Below the pieces are notes generated by a model, which worked only from the letters and a program-made list of their open reading frames with translations, ran no database searches and was not told where the DNA came from. From Apteryx mantelli (lineage: Eukaryota; Chordata; Aves; Apterygiformes; Apterygidae), in assembly GCF_036417845.1 (NCBI RefSeq), contig NC_089980.1, positions 54,992,501 to 55,056,500 on the forward strand: a DNA stretch of 64,000 nucleotides, read 5' to 3'. Position 1 is the first letter of the stretch. Each line of letters opens with the position of its first letter. Positions 1-10,800 of the stretch are shown here, piece by piece. A program made the position numbers and the translations under genes.

Positions 1-1552
1 GAAACTCTACTTTGAAAACCTATGTTATGTGTGTTGTTAAGTCAAGTGCTGAGAAGCTGGGCAATGTCAGAACAAAGATGTGAGGTTTGATCTGTCTCTT
101 ACATGGTGCATCTGCATTGTGATGCTTTGACTTCCACACTTATGCAGTGTTTTTCCCCACAGCTCCCCAACCTCATGCTGTGTGCAGGAGGGAAGCGAAG
201 GGGGCAGGGCTCACACTAACTGGGCATCCCACATTTTTTGAGCCAAATACCTTCCCATTTTGTCAGTTAACATAGAAGAATGGAAAATAGTATGATGCTG
301 AATGAAGTCATAGACTGTGTCTGGGCTGAGCGTGTTATCCCCAGAGCAGCAAATTAAATGCAAAAGTATATTTATATGCCTGACCTACATAGAGTAGGAG
401 GCTATTTGAGCTCACTGGCTGGTGGCCTTCGGGGCTTGCTGTGGACCAGGATAGATGGTACAGAATGGCCATACCTGCAGCTTCCTCTGAGAATGAGGAA
501 TAATCTAGTGAAACCATGGATATAAAAAACCTGGAGAACGAAACAGGATCTGGCCCTTTAAATACTAAAGTGTTTGAGGAAATCAAACTATAAAATCTTG
601 ATCTATGAAAAGTACTGTCATGACACGAATCCATGCAAATATGACTGTCCCTCAGGGTTGGCCCTACAATCAAACAACTCTCCTAGACTATTATCTTGTA
701 CTCAAGGGGCAAAATTGTCTGCCTCTGAGGATCCTGGATCTGAGCTTTTTGAAAATTAAAGTCTATGCACTGAGCCATGGTTATTTCAGCAGCATCGTGC
801 ATCTTCCTTATATTCCATGTAGCTTAGAGGTATCTAGACCTTCTCCTTTGGTGAGCTCACTAAAAAGACAGAAAGGCATTTAAAGTGAAATCAGCTATTA
901 ATTATTTCAATGCATACCAGAATGGCTATCTTTTCCAACAGAAAAAAAATCAAAGCAACCAGACATGAGACCAAAGCATTTAAAACATTATATGTGACTC
1001 TCCCCCTTGTCCACTGGCCTTGCAGGTAGATCTTTGCTTCCAACCAACTCAGTGAGTTTTTGCACAGCAGCAAATCCCACCCAGTCCCCTTGAGGTCACT
1101 TTGTCTGCTCCTCTTGTGAGTATCGTAGTGTCTCTGCCCACACTGAAGGCTGTGAGACCCATGCTGTACCTCCCCTGCCCCCATACTCTGAAGTCTCTTT
1201 TTCCCTTGAAGCATGCTTGGTAACTCCCCAAGAGAAAGAGAGATCATACCCTTTCTCCAGGGTTTTACACATGACCCCATCTCCTCAAGGAACCTAATAC
1301 GATGTTAACACAAAAGGAAGCAAAACAGTAAGCAAGAGGACTGCCCTCTCCCCTGTCACACTGTATTTTGTAGAGAAATATTTAGAAGCAATTTAAAAAA
1401 GAAATGTTCTAATACACTTATCCCTCAACCTAGCAAAGCAAATTGCTCAGCATATGAATTCAACTTTACAGGCAGCAGCTGGGAAAATAATGGCAATGCA
1501 GAGACTTTTAAGTATTCTGAGCTGACACTGCTGTCCGTGGAGCAGAGCTGTG

Positions 1553-1596
1553 ATTTTAAAGTTTAAAAGTTAAAAGTTAAAGTTTAAAGTTAAAGG
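1553..1596 (+). repeat. Imperfect AAAGTT-type short tandem repeat
   Basis: About seven units of a 6-7 base motif (AAAGTT / AAAAGTT / AAAGTTT) run from 1553 to 1596. The unit length varies by one base and the array sits between non-repetitive flanks. AGTTAAAGTTTAAAG-like spacing happens to resemble direct repeats of nuclear-receptor half sites, but slippage alone explains the pattern. Confidence 0.75.
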
Positions 1597-4485
1597 AAAC
1601 TGCTCTTCTGTCCACAGGAGTGGAGACTCATCTGCCAGTTGGCCCTGGAGCCCAGTGGACCCAGTAGGCCTTCAGAAAGCTCCCCCAAGTAACCTATTGT
1701 CTCGTATGCTGGGAAGGTGCAAGAAAGCACATGTCCTCCTGCTATGCAGAGGAACAACCACCTCCCATTTTAAGGATCCTGCCATTGCTACAGAAGCCAG
1801 ATCTGCTTCTTAAGTGAAGGTTGATTCCTGGCTTGTGAAATTGCATGACATGATTATTATTTCTATACTAGTTATGTATTTAAATATTTTCCTATCGCCA
1901 TGTTAAAACTAATATTTTGGAGAACTTTCTTCTCCTTTCTCATCCTCTCTGTACCTTATATTTATGTTTCAGTTTTCTCCTCTCAGCATTTTTGTTTGGG
2001 AGGAAGGGGCATCAGAAATAGAAATGCAGGTGTCTGGCTAACATGTACCTTCAAAACCCACTTCAAAGCCCTTGGCATGGATCCAGGGTCCCTCCTCACC
2101 CTGTCTGCCCCACCTCAGGGTATATGTCACTAGTGGGGTTAAGACAAAACTGCAAATGTGCCAGAGGGACTTCTGAGCTAACAAAATGCGTGAAGAAGAA
2201 AAGTAAAGCCAGAACACTTTTCATCCCTATCCATATCTCCCTAGCAAAGCACAAAGTCTAGTGAATGCACAGAGCCACTCCAAGCAGCTCCAAGTCCTTT
2301 GCACGCAGTCCTGCACTGTTACATGCTGAAAAACCACTGCAGTGAGTGCCTTTGCAAACGTCATTTGAGAAGGGAACGTCACAAGACAGCCTGCAGTACA
2401 GTGTGAGATGTTCACTACTCATTTCCTTACAACACATTGTGCTGTGCGACTCTGCAATGGGTTTAGACTCATACAGCTCTTCTGAGTTTCCCCAGCAAGG
2501 ACCAAGCTCTGATCTCACTTGTGCACAGATGTAATGTGTGAAGCAGACACTTCAGGTTGGTTGATACTAATTAGATCAGAATCAGACCTGATATGGCCAT
2601 TTTTTCCATGTGTGTGTGAATTTCTGTTTGAATCCTTTCAATAGGCGTTTCTAGCTACACCCACAGCAAGATGACTGCAAACATTCTTCTCCTCTGACTC
2701 ACAGATATTAATTTACAGCGCTCTATGGTGTAGTAATTTTTTTTTAGGATTGTAGCCTTTCCCCATCCTTTTACGTCCCATTACAAAGGAGAATAAAGGC
2801 TCACTGGCTGAATTTCTAAAAGGGCAGACAAATTTATTACTGATAATATTATTTTCAGCTACAAAATTAAATCGTCTGAACAGCCAAAGCTTCTGCCTGA
2901 GGTAGGAGGATCCCATGTTTGGGACTATTTTCTTGTTCTGTGTAATACATCAACAGTCCCTGGTTGGAGTTCAGTCCCCTCTGGCCATGGACATCAGAGA
3001 GAGGTGGGCACTTGCTCCTTGCAGGCGCTTAGCATTCCCCTGCCACCTGAGACCGTGGAAGGACATGGGGACAAGGAAGGCAAGGCAAGGGGGAGAAAAC
3101 AGAGTGGGAGAAACCAAACTCAGCTCCCTGGATACCGTGAGTGATTGCTCCATGGTGGGACTTGGCCCGCCTGAAAGGACAACCAGCTGTGTTGGCTCGG
3201 GGTGTAAACTGGCTGACACTCAGGGGGCAGAAAGAGTTTCCAGGGTGACATGCAGCAGCAGTGTCACAGTGTATTCTTGCCCTGCTTTACTCAACACGTC
3301 TTTGTTTGCTTCCTCTGAAGCATCGAGCACTGGCAAGTGCTGACAGATCAGAAAGATCTTCTGCAGTGTCAAGACTGGTTTATGTCCCTATTCCCTGCTC
3401 CCACCCCCATCACTCATATTTGTCCCCAGGCTGTAGCTGACCACCTCTCAATCCTCCTGCCTCCCTATCTCCTCCCAAAAGAGTTTATTTCAGTCTGGAG
3501 CATGTCAGTGATCACACCCAGAATGATGTCCCACAGATAGCTCTAGCAGCTATCTAGAAAGAAGGGGTGGTGAGCTGTGGCACAAGAGCAGCAATCAACC
3601 TCCTGCGACTGAGTAGAGCCAAAGGATATTCTTATGTTGGCTTCATAGCTGAAGAAAACTTAACATGTAACAACACCTGACACTGGAATTTCTGGTCTCT
3701 TCTACATAAGCATAAACACAGCATCCATGCACTGGCTTCAGAAGAGTTTTCCTCATATGCATCTTCTGCTGAAAGCCATTTCTGACAGAGAGTGCATTTG
3801 CTTGTCACACTGTTTCTGGTTTTAGCAGGATTTTAACCTTACAGAAAATGCTTTGATGTGTAGCATTTATTTGTTTTATTCTGCCCTTTCAGGTTCACTA
3901 CATTTTATGTTGTATTTAAATATTTTAAAAATTGTGCTCATTGTATGAGTACTTAGGAGTTTTAAATAAAACTTTGGGGGTATTATACAGCGTCTGACTG
4001 GACCATTGGAATCAGAGTCTTCAGTAATGTGTGGAGATATTGTTAATATGGGATATTGCTAATATTTGTTAATTACAGGTATGCAGTGATGGATCATCAT
4101 TTAAGAAAAACATAACCTTTAAGCCAAAGAGCTTTCACTATGAGGTTGCTTTCTTTCCAGAGTGTGAAAGTATTTTAAACCAGCTATAGATCAAGTCAAG
4201 TTTAAGTTTATAACTGGAATGTTATAATCTTATTCTGCTCTTGGAAGGAGATAGCAATCATGCTAAATCCAAAGTATCAGTAGCAATTTTGTATTAATTC
4301 CAATTTATGCACTTCTTGAGATTCTATCTGTTAGAGATGGGCAATGTTTATAGCTCAATCATAGACATTTGCTATTAATATTAATCTGTTTATGCTTATG
4401 ACTCAGAACACTGTTGCCAGAACACACTGAAAAAAAACAAAAGGCAGTGTCAGTGAGTGTAGTCATTATGTTAGCAGAGCAGGCC

Positions 4486-4507
4486 GGGGGGAGGGGAGGG
4501 GAGGGGG
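4486..4507 (+). repeat. G-run block with G-quadruplex potential
   Basis: The sequence is G6-A-G4-A-G4-A-G5, four G runs separated by single A residues. It fits the standard intramolecular G-quadruplex pattern with one-base loops, which is the most stable class. It lies in otherwise AT-rich DNA about 660 bases from the 3' end of the young CR1. Confidence 0.85.
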
Positions 4508-4589
4508 CTAAACTAATTTTAGGCATTGAATTTACAGTTCTTTACTATGAAACATTTTATTGTTTGTCTCACAGCATTACCTAGCTGAA

Positions 4590-4660
4590 ATCTCTGCTGA
4601 GCATGGTGCCAAGAGATAGTCCTTGCCCTCCGGAGCCCTCACAGCCCAACCAGGCATGAA
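4590..4660. repeat. Possible ancient L2-like LINE tail
   Basis: 'atggtgccaagagatagtcc' (4603-4622) with 'ttgccctccggagccctcac' (4623-4642) and 'agcccaa' resembles the L2 3' region word 'cacagtccctgccctcaaggagctcacagtcta'. The remainder of the GC-rich block to 4870 shows nothing I recognise. Confidence 0.3.
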
Positions 4661-5170
4661 GCAGTGGCACCCCACTCCAGAGGAGACCCACAAAGCCCTC
4701 AGGGCATGATTGCTCCCATAGGGATCAGCCAGTGTGTCGGTGTCTGAGCAGGAGCCCCAGCACAGCCCAGGAGGTCTCAAACTGTGCACAGGTGCCCCAC
4801 AGTCTGCTTCAAAGTGGCAGATGGCTCCAGGAGAGCACCAGGAGCTGCTCCCACCCAGGCTAGTACCTGTCAGAAACAGTGATGCTGAAAGCAGTGCCAA
4901 GTGAAAAAAGGATCAACCCTCCAACCCCACTTCAGAGCTTCATCTTCCTCCCTGATGGACCTCTCCCTCATTTACTTGTTTGGGACAATTCCACATCTGT
5001 CTTAGTAGTGAGCATGAAGGAAAAGTGGTGTAGAAGAAACAGACATCAGCAAATGACATCCCTTTCATTTCTGGACACTGCTCACTTGAAGGAGCAGGAT
5101 CTCTCAGGCAAACTGCACGGAGTTCCTGCAAAACATTACAGATATCAGAAGAAGCAAAGAAAATTCTTTT

Positions 5171-6860
5171 CACAGAATCACAGAATCGCTGAGGTTGGAA
5201 GGGACCTCTGGAGATCATCTAGTCCAACCCCCCTGCTCAAGCAGGGTCACCTAGAGCACATTGCACAGGATTGCATCCAGGTGCATTTTGAATATCTCCA
5301 GAGAAGGAGACTCCACAACCTCTCTGGGCAACCTGTTCCAGTGCTCTGCCACCCTCACAGTGAAAAAGTTTTTCCTCATGTTCGGATGGAAGTGTCTGTG
5401 TTTCAGTTTGTGCCCGTTGCCTCGCGTCCTGTCGCTCAGCACCACTGAAAAGAGTCTGGTCCCATCCTCTCGACACCCTCCCTTCAGATACTTGTACACG
5501 TTGATAAGATCTCCTCTCAACCTTCTCTTCTCCAAGCTAAACAGGCCCAGCTCTCTCAGCCTTTCCTCATAAGAGAGATGCTCCAGTCCCCTAATCATCT
5601 TTGTAGCCCTTCGCTGGACTTGCTCCAGTAGTGCCACATCCCTCTTGTACTGGGGAGCCCAGAACTGGATGCAGTACTCCAGATGTGGCCTCACCAGGGC
5701 TGAGTAGAGGGGGAGAATCACCTCCCTCGACCTGCTGGCAACACTCTTCCTGATGCAGCCCAGGATACCACTGGCCTTCTTGGCCACAAGGGCACATTGC
5801 TGCCTCATGCTTAACTTGGTGTCCACCAGCACTCCCAGGTCCTTCTCTGCAGAGCTGCTTTCCAGCAGGTCAACCCCCAACCTGTACTGGTGCATGGGGT
5901 TATTCCTCCCCAGGTGCAGGACCCTGCACTTGTCTTTGTTGAACTTCATGAGGTTCCTCTCTGCCCACCTCTCCAGCCTGTCCAGGTCTCTCTGAATGGC
6001 AGCACAGCCCTCTGGCGTATCAGCCACTCCTCCCAGTTTTGTATCGTCGGCAAACTTGCTGAGGGTGCACTCTGTCCCTTCATCCAGGTCATTGATGAAT
6101 AAGCTGAACAAGACTGGACCCAGTACTGACCCCTGGGGGACACCACTAGCTACAGGCCTCCAACTAGACTCTGTGCCACTGATCACAACCCTCTGAGCTC
6201 TGCCATTCAGCCACTTCTCAATCCACCTCACTGTCCACTCATCTAGCCCACACTTCCTGAGCTTGTCCATGAGGATGCTATGGGAGACAGTGTCAAAAGC
6301 CTTGCTGAAGTCTAGGTAGACAACATCCACTGCTCTCCCCTCATCTACCCAGCCAGTCATTCCAGCATAGAAGGCTATCAAATTGGTTAGGCATGATTTC
6401 CCCTTGGTGAAGCCATGCTGACTACTCCTGATCACCTTCTTTTCCTCCACATGCTTGGAGATGGCCTCCAGGATGAGCTGCTCCATCACCCTTCCAGGGA
6501 TGCAGGTGAGGCTGACTGGCCTGTAGTTCCCTGGGTCCTCCTTCTTGCCCTTTTTGAAGACTGGGGTGACATTGGCTTTCTTCCAGTCCTCAGGCACCTC
6601 TCCTGTTCTCCATTACCTTTCAAAGATGATGGAGAGTGGCTTAGCAATAACGTCCGCCAGCTCCCTCAGCACTCGTGGGTGCATCCCATCAGGGCCCATG
6701 GATTTGTGGGTGTCAAGTTTGCTTAAATGATCTCTAACCCACTCCTCCTCCACCAAGGGAAAGTCTTCCTTCCTCCAGACTTTCTCTCTTGCCTCCAGGA
6801 TCTGGGGTTCCTGAGGGCTGGCCTGAGCAGTAAAGACTGAAGCAAAGAAGGCATTTTTTA
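5171..6860 (-). mobile_element. CR1 LINE retrotransposon, 5'-truncated, relatively young
   Basis: This is a non-LTR retrotransposon of the CR1 family, read on the minus strand. Its 3' end lies at 5171, where the plus strand shows two tandem CACAGAAT units (5171-5186), the complement of the ATTCTGTG octamer repeat that ends CR1 in place of poly(A). An 80-base 3' UTR follows, and then the ORF2 reading frame runs upstream from the stop at 5251. Homology to CR1 ORF2 continues to about 6855, beyond which the sequence no longer looks like CR1. The piece is about 1.7 kb against roughly 4.5 kb for a full element, so the endonuclease half, ORF1 and the 5' UTR are missing. This 5' truncation is usual for CR1 and reflects incomplete reverse transcription. 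I could not recognise a target-site duplication. The exact 5' boundary is uncertain by about 10 bases. Confidence 0.96.
5251..6855 (-). pseudogene. CR1 ORF2 fragment: reverse transcriptase and C-terminal domain, one nonsense codon
   Basis: The frame encodes the reverse-transcriptase part of CR1 ORF2, which copies element RNA at a nicked target site. From 6597 to the TAG at 5251-5253 it is open for 448 codons. Counting from codon 6597, motif A (LDFSKAFD) is at residues 95-102, [11 protein letters not shown] at 151-161 and the catalytic FADD at 182-185, with both metal-binding aspartates present. A C-terminal region with [17 protein letters not shown] follows. Codon 6597 is GTG inside the protein, not a real start. 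Upstream of it the same frame keeps CR1 homology (for example [16 protein letters not shown] and [10 protein letters not shown]) and is interrupted only by a TAA at 6613-6615, read on the minus strand. A serine TCA codon is expected there from memory of the family, so one base change would explain it. The N-terminal endonuclease is absent, so this copy cannot mobilise itself. Confidence 0.93.
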
Positions 6861-7829
6861 CCCTTCAGCAGCAGAGTGGATTGTTTAAGACTCCATTTCC
6901 CCTTCTATTAAGGCAGAATTTATTTTATTCACCTCAAGAGCCAGGACACAGTGTGGCCAGGTGCAGAAATAGAGCTACCAGATGTTGAGCTCAAACAGCA
7001 TTTCTACAGTAGGTCTGTTTTTCCCCTCCCAGACTGCCATTTCTGCATGCATGTCATGAAATAAGAAATCTGCCTCTGAGCCTATATAACAAAAGTTGCA
7101 CCCTCCCACTCCCTACCTGGTGTCTTCTTTCTCTTACTTTCTACATTGGGCTTTATAGAGGTGGCATTTTGATCTTCTCTTCAAGTCTTCTGCAATGTCA
7201 AATAGTACCACATGGGAACTGCAGAGAATTTCCTCAACTCAACTAATTTTCAGAACTTTTAAGATTAAAAATAGACACATAAGAAAACAAAAGAAAGGGG
7301 CCCAAACAAATGCCAAAATGCAGCACAGAAGCAGCCGGATATTAACTCAAATGTAAACAAGTAAAGCCATGTGTCTAACTGACCAGAATGGCTGGCTGGT
7401 TACACAACCTTCGAAACAAGCACTGGGCTGAGGATTTTCAATGTGTTTGTTCCTCTGAGTCATAAGTGTATCAGGCTCCCTGGGAAAGGCCAGCCAAAGG
7501 AGATCGCTCTCTTCTGTTTTGTTCCATTGACCATAAACAGTTCCTGAAACAATTCCCGTACATGTTCTTAAATGATACAAATAAGAAGAATCGGATCTGA
7601 TTCACAGGGAGTACATCAGTGTCCCATAATCCTCATTGCTGCCTCCTTCCTGTGAAGTTCATTATTTTAGCATGGCAGTTCTATTGTGTTTTGTTTCTTT
7701 TTATACAACAAGACTTTTTCCTATATCACTTGTTGCATCAGTCTAAATATTTGGTAAACAGAAAAGAGAGGCCTCAAACACAGAAATAATGCAAATCAAT
7801 TTTGGATATGGTACTGGTTCTGCAGATTT

Positions 7830-7850
7830 AAAAAAAAAAAAAAAAAAAAA
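7830..7850 (+). repeat. Poly(A) tract, 21 bases
   Basis: There is an uninterrupted run of 21 A. The sequence just upstream ('atatggtactggttctgcag') shows no LINE or processed-gene feature, and no flanking duplication is visible, so it is best called a simple repeat and not a retroposed tail. Confidence 0.9.
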
Positions 7851-10800
7851 GACCTCTCCAAGATAGCCTGGAATCTGCAAATGCCACCTGTTCTCATCTT
7901 TTAGCTGGCTAATTAGGCTCCCCATAAGGTACCAGGAAAGGCAAGGCTGGGTAATGGCAGTCTGTCATTTCTGGAGTTAGTCTTTGCATGTGTCAGACCC
8001 TTATGGCTGCTGGGACAGAGCACCAAGTTCCAAAACTGCTCCCAAACATGGATCACTCTTTATTCACTATGAACTTGTAGAAAATTATTTGATCAGCTGA
8101 ACTTCTCCTTACTTCTACGTTCTAGGTCTCAGAAATACCTGAAATGCCTTACTAATATAGAGACTAAAAAATTTCACAGTCTACCTGCCTGCAGTTAAAA
8201 ATTTATGCACAAAACTGTACACTGGGAACATGTGAGTATGGTATATGCATGTATGTATAGAAGAACTCTATATCTGTCATCAGTCCTTAGGCTGTGAGTT
8301 TCTTTATGCTACAAGATGTACATTTAAATGAGTTATTTGCTTAGTGATAAGCCTTTTTTTTCATTGCAAATATACAATAGGAGGACAGAGTGGGTAAAAA
8401 GAGGAAAGTTCTCATAGCAATTTTTATGAAAGAGTCTGTCCTGATTAAAAACCTTGTCCACTGGAACTTTTCTCAATGATCTTAGCCGCTGACCAGACTT
8501 GGTCTGAACTCTATCCCTGATGTGCCTTAAATATCGGGAGAAGGAAAAAAGAAGCCAATGGAGCTGCTTTCTCCATTTCTGTCCTGAAAAATTAAGCAGG
8601 ATGTGGTCTTGCTACAGTGCTTAAGAAAGAGCTAGGAGAGGGAGAGAAATGCTTCCCTGGCTAGCCCCTCTCTGAGGAAGTAGGACTGTCCGAAAAGCAC
8701 AGCCAGTCTCAGTTTGTGCAAATGCTGCAGTCAACAGCACAGCGTGTCTGGCTGGGCCTTTGCCTCCTGCCTAAAATATCTCACAGCAAGATTTCTGTTT
8801 TGTTTCTGTGTTCTCACATGTAGGAGCCCTCACCTGGTCAGCAGGTTTCCTGCAGAAGAGGAAATACTTCCCAGGAACTATGTTGCAAAGCCAACCAGGA
8901 CAGGATTCAGTTTTCAGCCTTGTCAGCCTAGGCCTGGGAACAAAAATTCACACATTCGCAGCCCCAGTGTATAGTTAAGGTAGGAAGTGACATTCTTGAC
9001 TATTACCCCTATCTAAAATAGATGCCACCTCCCACTTATAGGCTGAGTGCTCCTTCACAACCTGAGATCGTAACTGTGTGGACATTGCACCTATTTCATA
9101 CCTTCCTTGTGGGCGCTGCCTGGTTGAGATGTCTATGGCTTTGGCAACTTAGTGGAATAATTCTTCAAACCAGTGTCATGAGTGGAGATTGTCATTGCAT
9201 TTCTATACCGCAAGTCATGCAGTCTGTAAACAAGAACAGCACTGCTCAGTGTCCTGAAGATTTCCCTACATTACTTAGTTTGTATCAGCCTTCCTCTGAA
9301 CACAGCAACAAGATCTGCTGCACTTAGAACATACTTTCATTTCACTTCCTACTGGGATCTCGAAAAGACCTTCTGCAGGGGTAAGGGTCACACCATTAGG
9401 AAACACACATCAGTCTGCCCCATATAAATAATTCCAAAATTTAGATGCAACTCCTTTCTGCAGGGATTTTTCATTCCCTGCGTTCAGCTCCATCTCCACT
9501 TTCATGGAACATTTCCTGGTAGGGGAAAGTTACAAGCACAGATCTATTGAATTTATTTTTATTACAGCTTATGCAGACCCACTGATCTGTCAGGCATCCC
9601 CTTTCTGAGGAGGGGAGGGAATAGGGATGGCACTTAGCCATCGATTTTACGGCAGCAGCCCCAGGGCAGTAAAACCTGGATTAGAAATAATTCTTGCTTT
9701 CTAGCAAGAACCTCAGGGGCAGACATGCAAGCTGAATGATCAGTTTCCATTTTTCCTGCTGTCTCCACAACAAAAAGAAAAGCAGAAACCTCCAACACAC
9801 ACACGAATACCATGAAAGCAGAGATCAGCACTGACGCTTGATGTGGTTTCAAAACTACAGAAGCAGACCCCAAAGGTCTTTTCTATTTGGCAAGCAACAT
9901 TTTTTTCCTTCATGAAAAGAAAACAGATACAAACCTGGGACTTCAGTTGCTGCAAAGGTGGAGCAACCAATGTACTGCATTGCTCATTATTTGGGGTCAA
10001 TCAAGATCCACCTGGGGTTCTGACTATCCTTTGAGTGGCTCCTGGCTCCCCCCTGCCCCTCGTATTGAGTAGAAGGAAGAAATATAATAAATCTCTCCAA
10101 AAAATTCTCTTCTCACAAGATTTCCTGCCCATTTGTGCAAACTGTAGTAGTTTGGATAGTTTAAATAAAATTCAGTTGAGCAATTCAGTGTTTCTCTCTA
10201 TTTACCTTCCAAATTGTGAACACTTGCACCATCACACTATCATGCAACAGTATCTCTATGATCACATCAACTACTTACACTACAATTGGGGTATTTACAT
10301 TTGGAGCTGAAAACAAATCAAGTTTCAACTGGAAACAATAGAAAGTTCTCACTCCAAGAAATATTGAGATCAAAAATTGTCCTCTTTTGCACAAGCTTCT
10401 TGGAAAGATTTACATCTGTTTTGAAGTTTTTTCAGCTTTTTATTTCAGAAAATATTCCTCCTATTTATAAAGGAGAAAACTTTTTGGATTCATTTTCCAC
10501 CAAGCTCTAGCTTCAAATGTGTTGTTGGGACAGACTTAGGCAGTAGAGAAGTGTAGTGTGCCCATTTTAGATATGCAAAAAGATAAAGATGAATTTAATA
10601 TTTCTTAATATTGAGCACTGGAATGATTGGCAGAAAGGGACCACTTGACAGAAGATGCTAAACTTATGTGCAACTTCTAGGTGTTCCAAAACCTTCTTTA
10701 GGTGTAAAACAGTCTCAAAACATGGAGCAAAAACATTTATCCCAAATGAACTAGAAAAGTGAATCTGAATAATGCAGTCTGCTTCAGAGTGCTCCGACTT

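Larger units (their letters stand above)
1..5170. other. Unassigned DNA; no supported gene
   Basis: Apart from the AAAGTT array, the G-run block and the possible L2-like words, I see no recognisable feature. Open frames here are at most about 140 codons (2915-3343, plus), and overlapping frames of similar length run on the opposite strand. None shows a domain, signal peptide or splice-bounded exon pattern I can support. Two relatively GC-rich patches (2960-3260 and 4570-4870) cause the longer open frames simply by having fewer stop codons. The open frame at 4879-5448 runs into the CR1 on its antisense side and is a shadow. Confidence 0.6.

Noticed and set aside
891..1280. 129-codon minus-strand open frame
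   Set aside because: It has a hydrophobic C-terminus but no family features, and a second frame overlaps on the same strand. Treated as chance.
2915..3343. 142-codon plus-strand open frame
   Set aside because: It has a hydrophobic start and then low-information sequence, with an 82-codon opposite-strand frame overlapping. No recognisable family.
4879..5448. 189-codon plus-strand open frame
   Set aside because: About half of it is antisense to CR1 ORF2 and its 3' UTR. The opposite-strand frame carries the real RT homology, so this is a shadow.
6415..6726. 103-codon plus-strand frame
   Set aside because: It is antisense to the CR1 reverse-transcriptase region and has no homology of its own.
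7830..7850. Poly(A) as the tail of a processed pseudogene or L1-type insertion
   Set aside because: No gene-like or LINE-like sequence precedes it and no target duplication was seen.
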